In this document: positions 36,001-47,639 of the stretch, piece by piece
Position numbering within the stretch: position 1 is the stretch's first letter
Layout of the letters: every line of letters starts with the position of its first letter
NCBI GenBank assembly: GCA_016584305.1
Contig: JACEEZ010020593.1
Coordinates: 1 to 64,000, forward strand
Direction of reading: 5' to 3'
Length of the DNA stretch: 64,000 bases
Source of the DNA: Chionoecetes opilio
Lineage: Eukaryota > Arthropoda > Malacostraca > Decapoda > Majidae
The notes under the pieces: generated by a model
The model's database searches: none
Told to the model about the DNA's origin: nothing
Seen by the model: the letters and a program-made list of their open reading frames with translations, nothing else
Translations under genes and position numbers: made by a program

Positions 36001-36836
36001 GGACCGGGGCTGTCTTGGCGGACGTCTAACAACTGCTCCACACTCCAGACTGAATGGTGGCCATCCCACCGCCCTCGAACATGCCCTGCACCCCCGGGAG
36101 GCAACTGTGGTAATACACACCGACTCCTGGACGGGGCTGCAGGCCCTCCAACAGCCGCATCCCCAAAGGACAACGTTTAGGCTCATCACCCCCATCCTAG
36201 GCAGCCTACAGAGCCTTGTCGCGCAGGGAAGCGCGTCAGGTCAACTGGATCGCCATCCACGTAGGGGTCCGAGGTAAATAGGCGGCGGACGCGGCCGCCA
36301 AGCGAGCCGCCAGCGGCCCCAGCGTCACCATGCACGTGCCTCCCACCTACAGCAGCTCAAGGCGCAGGCGGAACGGGCCCAGCACACTGCGGCTCACCAG
36401 ACACACCGAGAGTGGAGGCCCGGAAGAGGCAGGCGGCCTGGTACGCTGCAGCCACCGACTACCACCCACGGAAACCACCCAGCAACAACCCAGGGCAATG
36501 GCGCACTACTGCAGCGTGTGCGTTTGGCTACTGCACCAGAGAGGAAACTGCAGGAGGACTTCGAGGGGCAAGTGTGCGACCACTGCGAGATGCACACCCG
36601 TTGCCCACTGGTGCACTTACCTCCTGTCCTGCCCCGCCACCGCCCCCTGAGGCCCGGCCCGGCCCCCGCCGCCCAGCCTGCAGGTGGGGGGCTGCTGAGT
36701 GGGCGTGAAGGCAGGCCGCCCTCATGGTCCGCCACACCCCGAGAGAGTGATGTTGGGGGTGCTGCGAGCAACGCCCCCTCCCCGCTGAAAACATCACGTA
36801 CCCACACCCCGCCGCCCCGGCAGGGTGACCAGTGAC
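33040..36836 (+). pseudogene. LINE ORF2: endonuclease, RT, RNase H
   Basis: Apurinic-type endonuclease pieces appear first, including VYNLYRSQRHQLEAGELL (about 33386-33440) and HLLNTGEPTHFRRGGLDL (about 33562-33620). The RT domain has LRPISLISCTAKTAERMV (about 34587-34640), VFLDLEKAFE (34768-34797) and an intact catalytic YADD at 35039-35050. RNase H begins with YFTDGSVD at about 35935-35960, and a second active-site Asp lies in HTDSW near 36118. A Cys/His patch (CDHCEMH) at about 36580 lies near the end. The product would nick the target and copy the element RNA. Many single-base frameshifts separate the domains. Confidence 0.88.
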
Positions 36837-36979
36837 GCAGGTGACTAAACCGTCACCACCCCTCCACGCGCCCCTCCCGTACCTGAGGGGATCCCCTCCT
36901 CCCCAGGGGGCTGAAGCCCGCTTTGTCTCTTTGCTCCTGCATATGCATTTCTGTACATGCTTGTATTGTGTGTGTGTGT

Positions 36980-37012
36980 CCTGTATGCCTAGTTGTACAA
37001 TAAACCTTTACA
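36980..37012 (+). promoter_or_regulatory. LINE 3' end with AATAAA signal
   Basis: AATAAACCTTTACAAATCAA closes the GC-rich unit, and AT-rich flanking DNA begins just after it. AATAAA would serve as the polyadenylation signal of the element RNA. Confidence 0.55.
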
Positions 37013-37396
37013 AATCAATCTGAGGAATGAACTCTGGTTTCCCTTCAAAACGCAAAATCTTTCGCCTTTTACTAAAGATTTCCGTGGGGGGAGCAACTCA
37101 ATGAGTCTTAAATAATTTTTATTGGCCCACATTGGGGCTGTTTAAGAATCATCAATCGTGGGAGCCTGACCGCCTTTTTGTCATGTGGCATCTTTTTTTC
37201 CCAACTTTCATAAATCACAGAGAAATACTTGTATATTTCTATATCGAATATGGCCATGTATGGCTTTAGTTTTGTCTTCATTTTCTAGAACAAAGTACTG
37301 CAGAATATTATATTTGCGAACTCTCGGTTCTCATAAATCATTCACGAAAAACGAAATACAAGTTTAATGTTTCGCTAGGTGTTTGATGGTCTCAAG

Positions 37397-37977
37397 CAGT
37401 GGCGGCTCGTGATAAAAAAAAAGGGGGGACTGCAGCTTCACACAACAGTAGGATACATAAATTTTCCCTATCTCAGGTATGAGTTGTAGTTGATGTTCAC
37501 GGATTTCAGGGCATGGTAGTAGTGGTGGTGGTAGAAGGGATGGTGGGGGTGGTAGTGTTGGCAGTAGATGGGATGGATGAGGTGGTGATGGTAAAATTAC
37601 AGTATTACTTGCAAATACTGTCAGTACGCTTGATTTTGCTGCCGCCCGCCGTCACTATGCACACCGTCTGGGGACGAGACTAAAAGCTGGGGGACGAGCT
37701 AAAAAGCTGGCACGGCTGCAGCTCATGGCGTTCATAAGGGGCGCGGCGGCAGCACAGACATGAATCGTACAGCAAATATGAGAGTAACTTACATTTATGT
37801 CGGGTTTTTTAATGAAAATTCACTTAGGAACGTATTGAAAATAACCTATAATTACTTTTTATTATGATTATTGTTTTAGTAGTGTATCAATTCTGCTGCC
37901 TCTAAAAACATCATACACCGGCAGTGAGTGTCTGGGGGTGCTGCCGCTCCGGAGCCCTATCCCACGACCCGCCACTG
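37397..37977 (+). mobile_element. hAT-like MITE (581 bp)
   Basis: Left end CAGTGGCGGCTCGTGATAA and right end complement CAGTGGCGGGTCGTGGGATA form inverted termini. Flanks are GTCTCAAG on the left and GTTCAAG on the right, an 8-bp duplication with one base lost. The interior has GTGGTGGT tracts and no transposase, so it is a non-autonomous hAT derivative. Confidence 0.8.
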
Positions 37978-40261
37978 GTTCAAGCTTTTTGTTTCACTTA
38001 CGGGAAATTTATACCATTTCTTTGAATTTCATTAATTACAAAAATGTATGAGATGTAAAAAAAAATACCACATGTTTTAGAGCCGTATTCTTTGTAATCA
38101 AATATTCGTAGTACACGTGTCTTCGTATTGTCAAGTTTTTTTGAGTTGTCTGCATTTCTGTATGATAACATCTCGTTATTTCTTCTTTGTGGACTTCATG
38201 TTATATCTCTCGCAGTTTTATCTTTATTGTATGTCAGCCATTTGTGTGAAATGTTCGGCTTTCCCCTCATAATACCCATATTATCATTTACTTTTATGTA
38301 AGTTTTTTTTAAACCTTTGAATAACGGTGCATAATATCCCTTGCCATCAGCTCTGCCCCCTTTCCTTTTCACTGATCGAATATACTCATATTCTTTATAT
38401 TCATGTTAGCTTTGTATTCGCCAGGTGATGGTCGCTAGATCCATATTTCTTACAATACATTTTAATCTCTAACTATTAGATGAAAATAAAGTCTTTGAAA
38501 CGGTGTCGTATCGGAATCAAGAGCCGAATAAAGAAAAAAAAGTGTAGGTTTTCATTGTAGACTGGCGGTGAGTCGTTTACCTTGTGGATTGTCATTTTTG
38601 TCGTATTCAATAACATGAATTTTTATCTCTTTGCAGACTTTGGGATATTTTTTTAATGATATTTCCAAATGCAAACTACACTGCAAATTTTGGAACGTTT
38701 ATACGATTGAATATGTGCTAGTAAGGTAGAACGTGAGTGCGGTGTAGAATATACAGTTTATGCTGTGGTAGAGCATCCGTATCAAAGAGTATATAATATT
38801 TATAGCAAATGTTTAGCAGTTTTCGTTCATGTCCTTCGCTCGAGTGCAGGACCAAGGTTAGGGCATTTTTTCCTTGTGTGTACAAGATTAATTTGTTATA
38901 AGTAAACCTATTCTCGATTAATATTTATTTTCCTCAAGTCCACAGTCATGTGAAAATTGATAAGAACATAAGGACGAAAACAGGGGACGGTGGACCTACC
39001 CGTGGTAGTTCGTGTAATACTGGTACATATTATAAAATTAACATATATGATATAGGCCCACCTTTCATCCCCGTCGTTGGAATTGTATTGACACTCCCTA
39101 CCGTAGATAACAGTATAGTCGCCAGCCGCCATATATTACAAATTATAGCATCACTACTGATTTGTCTGTGCCACTGAAGTGACACAGTAGTTTATATCAT
39201 GACTGTATAATCTACCCTGTTTCAGCGTTGTTTTATGCTTTGTATCTGCAGGTATAAACTTACAAATTTCCCAACTCAATTTGTTTTGGGGCGGCGACAA
39301 CGGCGGGAGGACACTCAGAACATAAACACTAGATGCCGACTTTAATGTAGCCCGCTATCAACGTCGCCACTGGGGTTATATTTTTGAAATTTGTTCATTT
39401 ATAGCCATAATATGACACAGATGAAGACGCAAAATGACACAGACTCTCCAGATAGCCCCTTCTAACTTTCTTGAAATCATGGATTTAAAAATGTAGGTAT
39501 TAACGCCACCAGACGTCTGTAAATAAATAAACGTTGTCCTGGCGACTTTAGTGTTATCTACGGTAGTGATTATGCACTTGACAATATAATATTTTCTAAA
39601 CATCTATCACTGTATTTATGAAACTTATGATTTTCAATTTCCTTTGCCGTATTATATATAATTAAATGTTCTAATCTGTTTGCGTGAGTTTTCCGTTAAA
39701 TATGCTTTCCTTGGATGTCTTGTTTTTGCAGGAAGGGGAACATCGAAATTTTTTTTTTACATGATTCTTATTTTATACTGTGGGAGAATTGTGTGATTTT
39801 GCATGAAATAAGTGTTAAAAATAATATTTCTTTTCAAATAGCTGAGCGTCAGATAAAAACAACAACCTGTAATGACTGCACTAAATGTTGATTGGATTGA
39901 CTTTGGAATACACAAAGTTAAGATTATGTGTTCGCACAGTGAAAGGTGGAATGAGAAGTGATTGCTCTTCCTGTTTTTAGGGGAAAACTAATGTCACTAG
40001 TATAAATTTGAATGGAAGTGAGTGTAGATATAAGTACGTACTTATTCAAAGATTGTCTGACGATTGTCATTAATTTAGTTGGAGTGATAAGTAAAACAAA
40101 CCCCGCGTTCAAGAAAACGGCACAAATATTCAAAAATGTATTGTATAGTTTATTAGAAGACCATGTATGACATATTATGTTTAAGAAAATATTACATGAA
40201 AATTATTGACTTTGCGTAGGTGTTTAGCTTGGTGGCGTAAAAGCTGGCATCTGCTCGCGGA
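37978..40261. other. Unassigned AT-rich region
   Basis: No gene recognised. The stretch contains a short inverted repeat, CTACCGTAGATAACAGTATAG at about 39095-39115 facing its complement at about 39540-39576, about 440 bp apart. It also holds a Helitron fragment listed separately. The inverted repeat may mark the ends of a small TIR element whose limits are unclear. Confidence 0.5.
39438..39503 (-). mobile_element. Helitron 3'-part fragment
   Basis: CTCTCCAGATAGCCC and GAAATCATGGAT are the complement of GGGCTATCTGGAGAG and ATCCATGATTTC in the Helitron at 12300-12350. It is a 65-bp relic with no visible termini. Confidence 0.7.
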
Positions 40262-40380
40262 AAGCATCCACACCCACACCCACACCGAGAGGCGGAGAGA
40301 CTCATCGGCGTGTTCACGCGAGTGGCTCCAGTGCCCCCAAATTCCTCCTCGCACAAAGCCACCTCAGCAACAGCTTAAAC
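40262..40380 (+). mobile_element. Fragment of the 31-37 kb LINE
   Basis: CACCGAGAGGCGGAGAGACT, CTTCCTCCTCGCACA-like and CAGCAACAGCTT segments match the LINE at about 34193-34306 with small indels. The fragment ends abruptly at a poly-C run, and the tyrosine-recombinase sequence follows immediately. Confidence 0.8.
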
Positions 40381-40392
40381 CCCCCCCCCCGT

Positions 40393-41089
40393 CGTCCTGG
40401 TCCCTTCTGGTCCCTGGAGAGTGTTCTCTGGTTCCTGCAGGGCGACCAGTTTGGGTCGGACGCTGCCGGACCTCGCCTCCTTCAGAAGGCCTTGTTCCTG
40501 GTGACCCTGGCTACGGGGCTTTGGGCTTCTCAGCTGAGGGCGCTGGGCCCGTTTCCCCCCCCGTGGACGACCTTCTCGGGGACGGCTCCCCTGTCTCCCT
40601 CTCCCTCTCGCCCAAGGTGCTGGGTAAGAACGAGCGGCAGGACCACCGTCTCCAACCGGGCTCGTTCCGGCTTGGTCTGCTGGGGACGCCGCACACCCCT
40701 TGTGCCCGGTTTTTGGGGCTCCGGTGTTACTGGATGCTTCCGAGCCCTGGGCGTGTGACCTGCATTTCCTGTTCCGCAATCCTGTCACTGGTCGTCCCCT
40801 CACCACCAGGGGGATTGCCGGCCGGCTCCGGGGCGTCATCGAGTCGGCGGATCCGGGTCACGCCCCTCGCGACCATGACGTCCGGGGTGTTGCTGCGTCT
40901 CTGGCCTTCCTCCGCACCCATTCCTTGGAGAGGGTACGGGAAGGGGGACAGTGGAGTACGGCCTCGTGCTTCGTGGCTCGTTACCTGTCCCACTCCGTCG
41001 TGGACTTCCCCTGTGTTGCCCTGGGAATCCCTCCGTCCGGAGGGGCTGGGGTGGTGGACGCCGGGCCTCCCATTGACGTCTCCGCTTGA
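40393..41089 (+). pseudogene. DIRS-type tyrosine recombinase, decayed
   Basis: Segments in three frames follow one another: FLVTLATGLWASQLRAL (about 40495-40545), SLSPKVLGKNERQDHRLQ (about 40606-40662), then RNPVTGRPLTTRGIAGRLRG and HDVRGVAASLAF. The end has WSTASCFVARYLSH (about 40950-40995) before a stop at 41087-41089. The H-x-x-R box and the C-terminal Tyr fit the tyrosine recombinases that integrate circular DIRS retroelements. In box I the expected Arg of A-T-G-L-R is Trp, which would remove a catalytic residue. No RT or RNase H of a DIRS element lies upstream; a LINE fragment occupies that place. The high GC content contrasts with both flanks. Confidence 0.75.
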
Positions 41090-41197
41090 TTCGGGTGAGT
41101 ATACTAGTGGTATCGTTTTGTTCTTGTGCAGTTGCTCTTTTGCCTCCCCGCGGGGGTCGGGGGCTTCTTGCCCCGTCTCCAAGTGGCAGGTAGCTTA

Positions 41198-41280
41198 GTG
41201 CACTAGCTCTAAGGGGACCTAAAATGACGGCTTTGAAGTGTGAAAGGCCTGTTTTTGGGTCCCTGACAGAGCTAGTGCAC
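41198..41280. repeat. Inverted repeat downstream of the recombinase
   Basis: GTGCACTAGCTCT plus AGGGGACCTAAAA (41198-41224) pairs with its complement at 41252-41280, with small bulges. It could be part of the split terminal repeats of a DIRS element, but no partner repeat was found. A second short hairpin, ACCCAGGGTTTGCCCTGGGT, lies near 41501. Confidence 0.7.
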
Positions 41281-41861
41281 GGCCTTCGGCCTCCCACCCT
41301 TCCTTCCCCGCCAAGTTTTCAGCCCCTCTCCCCGGGGATGATTATTGGGATGGTTATGATGGCTCCGAGCCGGCTGGCGGCAGCCGGCCTCGGTCAGGAT
41401 TGGCACGGCGTTGCCAGACGTGTGTTTCTTTTTCTTTCAGTTCTATGTGTAGCCTGGTTACCTAACCAGATGTTGGTATTGGTTGCCTGTATACCCAGGG
41501 TTTGCCCTGGGTGGCGATCTTTCCTATCCATTCTTATTTTTGCCTTCATAGCGTCAACACCTGCTGCGTCTCCTGTAACACGTGTTGTTTCTCTTCAGGC
41601 CATATGGTAAGCACCTGCTGTTTTTTCGTGTTTACGTGGGTGTGTGTGAAGTTTTTACCCATTCATGCTTCGTAATCCTTTTGTAGGGTTTACGGGCATG
41701 AGTGTAGTTTATTCTTCATCCCTGGCCGGGGCCAGCTGTGTCTTAAATATATTTTATTCGGCTGGTGTCTGTGTCTGTGGTGTTAAGCTACGCCCCAGGG
41801 GCGCGGCTTTCACCCTTTCTCCCCTGGGCATTATTTCCCCGCCAGGGCGTCCCTGGCCTGA

Positions 41862-42300
41862 CACCTGGTCTGCCACGTGTAAGCTGAGATGGACGGATGG
41901 TTACGTAGTACTGCCAGCCACGCCCCCCCCCCGCCCGGACCCTCCCAAGGGCTGGTGCGGGGGGTTTGGTGGTACCTGGTCTGCCACGTGTAAGCTGAGA
42001 TGGGCGGATGGTTACGTAGTTCTCCCAGCCACGCCCCCCCCCCCGCCCGGACCCTCCCAAGGCCGGTTTGCAGGGGTTTGGTGGTACCTGGTCTGCCACG
42101 TGTAAGCTAAGATGGGCGGATGGTTAACGTAGTTCTCCCACCACATCCCCCCCCCCCCGGGCCCTCCCAAGGGCTGGTACGGGGGGTTTGTGGTCCTGGT
42201 CTGCCACGCCCCTGGCCTGCCACGTGTGCGCTGAGATGGGCGGATGGTTACGTCGCTCTTGCTGGTGCCCAACCTTCCCCGCTCCCCCGCCCGGACCCTC
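41862..42300 (+). repeat. Tandem repeat, about 110-bp units, four copies
   Basis: CTGGTCTGCCACGTGTAAGC recurs at about 41866, 41979 and 42089, with a fourth altered copy at about 42202. Each unit continues with GATGGGCGGATGGTTACGT, a poly-C run and GGACCCTCCCAAGG. Translations in this stretch are repeat shadows. Confidence 0.9.
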
Positions 42301-44854
42301 CCATGGGCCGGGTAGGGGAGTTAAGCGGTCCCTGGCTGCCATGTCAGCACGTACAAATATACACCTGTGTATATATCTATCTCCTACACACACCTATGCT
42401 GGAAGAAGCAATACTAGGGGTTATTCTTTCCCTTCCTAACCCTGCCAACACTATTCTCCACGCAGTGTACCATCACTAATATCAGGGCCTCCTGCCTCTC
42501 ATTCTTCCTCATGATGCACGAGATAACGGATTAAATGGACTTATGGACATGCTCAGGTAATGACAGGTATTAACATTATCTTTTTATTCTTTTCTCTCAG
42601 TGTATGTAGGTTTTGCCTGTACGGTAATACTGCGTGATTCACCAGTCATGCTTTGCTTCCAACACTATTAATCCTGTGGAAATTATCCACTAAAAACCGC
42701 TCTAATTTTGAGTAAGGTTAATTTGAATGGTGGAATTTGGCGCCTACCGTCAGGAGTTCGGGATACGAACACAAATTCCACCTATGTATATATTGTTACA
42801 CTGTGTGTCTGGGGGTGTATGTGTCTGGTTGAGTGGGTTTGTGTGTACGTAAATGAGGCGTGTTTAGTGTCTGAAATTTTGTGTGTTTTGGAGCGGGAAG
42901 CGGGGAGGGGGGTTGTAATGAGTGTCTGTATGAGCGAGAGGCCCGCGTGTGAGGGTAGCTTGCTGTACCAAACAAAGGGAGGGTGACGTCATTCACCAGG
43001 AGGATTCTAATGGGGTCCTGCATGCTTTCCTACAGCATCATTGGTCAGTGAGGAGGCGCGGCAGAGACAGGAAGAGGGGACAGGGGGTGAGGGTGTGAGA
43101 GGAGCGGGCTGGCTGGAGACAGAGGGGCAGACCAGGGCTGGGCCGGGAGAGAGGAAGGCGTGAGGCAGGGAGGGTTAGCGCGACGCGCCTGTAGCGTCGC
43201 CTGAGCTTCGTCAGCCCTTCGTCAGCGTACGTAGTGCTTCGCGTGGTAAGTCAGTGTACGTAGTGCCTCGCGTGTGTGTAAGCCTTTGTGTTAAACGGAC
43301 AAGTGTAACTGAGTGTTGTTCCTTCGGCTGCCTCCTTCAGGAGGTTGTGTTATTGTATGATCTTTGTGTAGTAAAGTAGAGATTTGACCAGTGAGTGAGT
43401 GTTCATTCATTCCCTTATCCGCCTTGTATAGTGACTAAGTGGTACATTACCGTTACTCGCCCAGGTAAGTCTACCGGACTCTTGTAAGTAGGGAAGTAAA
43501 GGGGTTACGTGACCGCGCCTTGTGTGGGGTAAAGTAAGACAGGTAAGTCTTGTGGTGTGAGGTTATGAGGGCGGTGCATAGTACTGGTCAGTCAGAAGTG
43601 AGAAGTTACTGTCAGGTTCGTAACAATAATAGATTTGGGTATATTAAGATGTAATTAGATATAAATTTGGTGGTATTCATCTATAATACCACAATTAATC
43701 AAAGGATTAACATAGTATAAGAATTGTGAGTGACCCACGTATGGGAGTAAAATATTATTGGAACAATACGTGGGCGGTCACGAGCCAAGCTGAAAGGTTT
43801 TTCAGTGGAGGTAATTTAGTAACGCGTGAGCCACTACGACATGAAGTCGGAGTGAGCGGTTTGATTATACACTAAGGTGTAGTCAACTCATAATAATATG
43901 AGTAAATTTTAACCGATCAACCGGTTAAGAAAAGACTAAGTGTAAAACACACTTTGATAATATCGGCTCAGCTGTGAAAAGATTCCTCGGCCGACCAACC
44001 ATCGCGGCCATTTTAGGTAGAGGATTTCAACCAGTCACCACGCAAGCCACGAGTTCCACTCCCAGCCTGTTGCAACTCTGACCACATCGACATACAATAC
44101 TTCCCCAAGGATAGAGATCAAGCCAACGCATATTACAACCCACCTGCCACTGCTGAGTATACCTTAGTTAGAGCTAAATAGGGTATCATAGCAGTTTAGG
44201 TAGAATTGGGTTAATCGTCTGGTGAGTTCACGTTAATCAACATTATAATTTTAACAGTTGTTGTCGACCATCAATTGGTGGTCGATAATTCCAACAAATC
44301 CTTTAATAAAGCTTTTTGAATACCAAGAAGACGATTGGCTACATTCCCCAGCGGCACATTCCATTTACGTATTAGTATGGATAAACTCTTAGGTCCGGGC
44401 GCTATTATTTTCACCTATACGCTGTCCTTACAAACGGGAGATAATTGCTATAATTATAGATATATCATATACTGTAGGTCTGTGAACACTGCCTGTAACC
44501 CCCAATGTTCCCAAATGACAAATTATACCTTGCATGATCGCGTAATGAGCATCGTGGGAGCTGCAGATAACGAAACCCTCACCTGACTCTTGCACCTTCT
44601 CCCCTTCCACCCACTCAGCCTCTTCATCTTAAAATCTAAACCTGCCCAAGCACCACCTAGCGTAGCACCTCAAGTCTTCTCACCCCGGCAGCTCGCCTGC
44701 GTCACACCTGCACGCTTAGCACCACACCTGACAGCACTCAGCACTGCCTTCTCTCTACACAGCCCATTTCCTCACCTCTGTACATAGTTTTTTTTTTTAG
44801 TTTTTTTTATTTAAACATATAAACATATACATGAAGCCCAAAGGTACACTGTCG
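42301..44854. other. Unassigned region
   Basis: No gene could be supported. Features seen are a GTGTGT-rich stretch near 42.8 kb, a G-rich stretch at 43.06-43.20 kb, short inverted pairs such as GTGACCCACGTA / TACGTGGG (43.73-43.79 kb) and TCGACCATCAATTGGTGGTCGA at 44264-44285, and one open frame at 44335-44586 (83 aa, unrecognised). A decayed LTR is possible but no primer-binding site or paired LTR was found. Confidence 0.5.
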
Positions 44855-44890
44855 TGTGCTACCTATCTTAAGGGCAAGATAGGTAGCACA
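44855..44890. repeat. Perfect 15-bp-stem hairpin
   Basis: TGTGCTACCTATCTT, six loop bases, then AAGATAGGTAGCACA. Not followed by a T run, so no terminator claim is made. Confidence 0.85.
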
Positions 44891-45401
44891 TTCAATAGTG
44901 TTTCAACCCCTCACAGACTGCCCAGCAAACACAAAGACAGCGGGCTTACGGAGGCCCAACGTATGTCTTACCGGCGGCCCTACAGAAGTGTACGACGGAG
45001 GCCCGCTGGGGTTTTGCTCAGAGGCTCACCGTCGGGCCGCCTCCAGCGGTTTGACGTAGGACACATGACTACTTGCCGCTGTTACAGTAACCGCTTGAGG
45101 AATATTTACGGTTACACTTTCTAAGCATATTGCAGATACATAAATGTTTCTAGAGGTGTGCAAAAGACCATTAGCCGCTAAAGACTAAGGGGCCAGTACC
45201 GAGAGTCATGAATGAAGAAAAAAAAAAACCCCCCCAACACACAACATCCCAACACCCACCCACGCCCCCCCCCCTACTTCACAAAAACCAACCACAAAAA
45301 ACACAAAAAAAGAAAAGAAAAGAAATGTAACAATGAAACTAGCTGCGTGGACAATCTAATCCAAAACAAACAACCCCAAAAAAACAAAAACCCCCCCCCC
45401 C

Positions 45402-45640
45402 CCCCCCCCATAAAACTACCAACCCCCCCCCCCCTCCCAAAAAACAAAAAAACAGAACGGCGAGCGACACCCTTCATTGATGAGGAAGGGTACCATAGAA
45501 GTGGATATTTTCGGAACGAAGAGCAGCGACGACGGTCGTTCAAAGACACTGAAGGTGACCAGTGTCTTTGTGCCGACCTTCGTTCGCTGCTCTTCGTTCC
45601 TGAAAACATATCCCTTTATGGTATCCTTCCTAGTCCCCCA
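45402..45640. repeat. Poly-C tract and small foldback
   Basis: Poly-C runs (about 45390-45435) precede an inverted repeat whose arms, about 45478-45555 and 45560-45640, both contain GGAACGAAGAGCAGCG or its complement, ATAGAAGTGG/TATCC-type partners and AAAGACACTG/CAGTGTCTTT near the tip. Because of the symmetry, both strands translate to a peptide with RNEEQR. The loop is only a few bases. Confidence 0.8.
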
Positions 45641-45699
45641 ACGAAGGTCGTCGCTCATCCTTCATCATGGGACTCTCGATGACGGGCCATGGACTGTTC

Positions 45700-46199
45700 A
45701 ACACCATGTAAAACATTACTAAATATGCAATATGCTCTCAGTACAAGCCCCCAAAATTTTTTGTCGTTATCCCGTAATACGATGCAAGAGAACCACAAAT
45801 CACTGGACTTCGTTTATTTTTTATTAACACCCAAAAAAAAATTCCGCCATGGTTTTACCTGGTGGGAACAGCCATGAAGAAAACGAGATGATATGAAGAT
45901 GAAGATTTGTCATCGAGATCCATTTCAACATTTAAATCATTGCAGGCCATACAAAAACAATACAAAATCATGAACTATAAAATAACAAAGCTATTTGGTC
46001 AAACCATTTTCAAAACACTCGAATTAGCAGGGATTTCCTTGCTATTTTACTAAACTGTACCTATCCATCCATCCACCTTCATATACCACTCTGCTGTCAT
46101 TCCACCTGTCCTCTATAATATCATAGCCATTCCTTTTAATAAGGTGCAGGACGCGCTAGGGTTCGACTCCACTGTAAATAAATAAAATGAATAAAACTA
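45700..46199. other. Unassigned spacer
   Basis: AT-rich. It includes GGTTCGACTCC near 46160, a perfect tRNA B-box-like string without an A box, so possibly a SINE remnant. Confidence 0.4.
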
Positions 46200-46215
46200 T
46201 TCTATATATAATATA

Positions 46216-46254
<39 letters not shown>

Positions 46255-46285
46255 TCTATATATATATATATATAATATATAATTA

Positions 46286-46326
<41 letters not shown>

Positions 46327-46343
46327 TATATAATAATATATAC

Positions 46344-46418
<75 letters not shown>

Positions 46419-46426
46419 ATATATAT

Positions 46427-46473
<47 letters not shown>

Positions 46474-46547
46474 AATATATATATATATATATAGATATAT
46501 ATTATTATATATATATATTATATTATATATATATATATATTAATTAT

Positions 46548-46593
<46 letters not shown>

Positions 46594-46662
46594 ATATTAT
46601 AATATATATATATATATATATATAATATATCTATTATATATATATATATATATATATATCAT
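46200..46662. repeat. (TA)n microsatellite, 460 bp
   Basis: Alternating TA with scattered single-base breaks. Confidence 0.97.
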
Positions 46663-46956
46663 ATATTCCACTGCCAAAAAACACTTAGGACAAGAACGTC
46701 TTCAGATTTTTGCCCTTCTCAGTGATGTGTTAAAGTTTCTTCGGGTTTTGTCGATATTCTGACATCTCACTGGGCTGGAGGTTAGTCCCACAGTGCTCAC
46801 ATCACTCAGGCTGCATAAGGTATGTATGAAGGGGAGAGGGTTGCCATCTTTGCTCCTGTGCGCCTAAAACTTCCCCCCAGCACCTTCCTCTACCCCCTCC
46901 CCCAGGTCTACAAATGCATTTTGCTGACAAATCAACCATGTAAGAAGACAACATAT

Positions 46957-46960
<4 letters not shown>

Positions 46961-47000
<40 letters not shown>
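46961..47000. repeat. Poly-C run of about 40 bases
   Basis: An uninterrupted C tract that is probably length-unreliable. Translations give poly-Pro or poly-Gly frames that are not genes. Confidence 0.95.
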
Positions 47001-47098
47001 ACTTGTACAGTGGTGGCAAAGTCCATGAGCCAGATAGCATGGGAGACGGGGAACCTCCAAACAATGCTTGTCTCAATCTGGTGCGTGCGGGACTCTAA

Positions 47099-47545
47099 AT
47101 GAGAGAGAGGAGAGGCGAGAGAGATAGAGAGAGAGAGAGAGGAGAAGGACAGAGAGGAGCAAGAGAGAGAGAGAGAAGATGGGACGAGAGAGAGGAGAGA
47201 GAGAGAGTGGGGGAAAAGGGAGAGGAGAGAATGACGAGAGAGAGAGGAGAGATGAGAGAGAGAGAGAGAGAGACGAGATGAGAGAGAAGGAGAGAGAGAG
47301 AGAGAGAGGATGATTGAGAGAGAGAGGAGAGAGGGGATGAGAGGAGAGAGGAGACTCGACGAGAGAGGGGAAGAAAGAGAGAGAGAGCGCGAGAGAGAAG
47401 AGAGATGAGAGGAGAGAGGAGAGAGAGACGAGAGAGAGAGAGAGACGAGAGAGGGAGAGAAGATGAGAGACCGGAGAGCAGACGATGAGAGAGGAGAGAG
47501 AGAGGAGAGAGAGAGAGAGAGAGAGCGAGATGGATGATGAAGAGA
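47099..47545 (+). repeat. (GA)n-rich low-complexity tract
   Basis: GAGAGAG with frequent GGA, CGA and TGA breaks over 450 bp. Confidence 0.95.
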
Positions 47546-47639
47546 GCAGGATGAAGAGAAGAAGAGAGAGCGTTTCCATGGACTCTAACGTCGGTGACCT
47601 AAAGACAGCCATGTTTTGCCCACACAGTCCTGACATCAT

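Larger units (their letters stand above)
31240..37012 (+). mobile_element. Non-LTR retrotransposon (I/Jockey group, with RNase H)
   Basis: A GC-rich (clearly above its AT-rich flanks) unit of about 5.8 kb with gag-like ORF1, then endonuclease, reverse transcriptase and RNase H, ending in a 3' tail with AATAAA at about 36999. The presence of RNase H and a CCHC knuckle places it near the I/R1/Jockey radiation; I cannot fix the clade without an alignment. It starts close to 31240, just after the palindrome, but the exact 5' end and target duplication are not determined. A 115-bp piece of this element recurs at 40262. Confidence 0.88.

Noticed and set aside
43020..44330. Possible LTR or retrovirus-like unit
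   Set aside because: I could not find a second matching LTR, a primer-binding site, or any gag or pol motif.
46802..47076. Poly-Gly and poly-Pro frames across the C run
   Set aside because: Produced by the homopolymer; frame depends on an unreliable run length.
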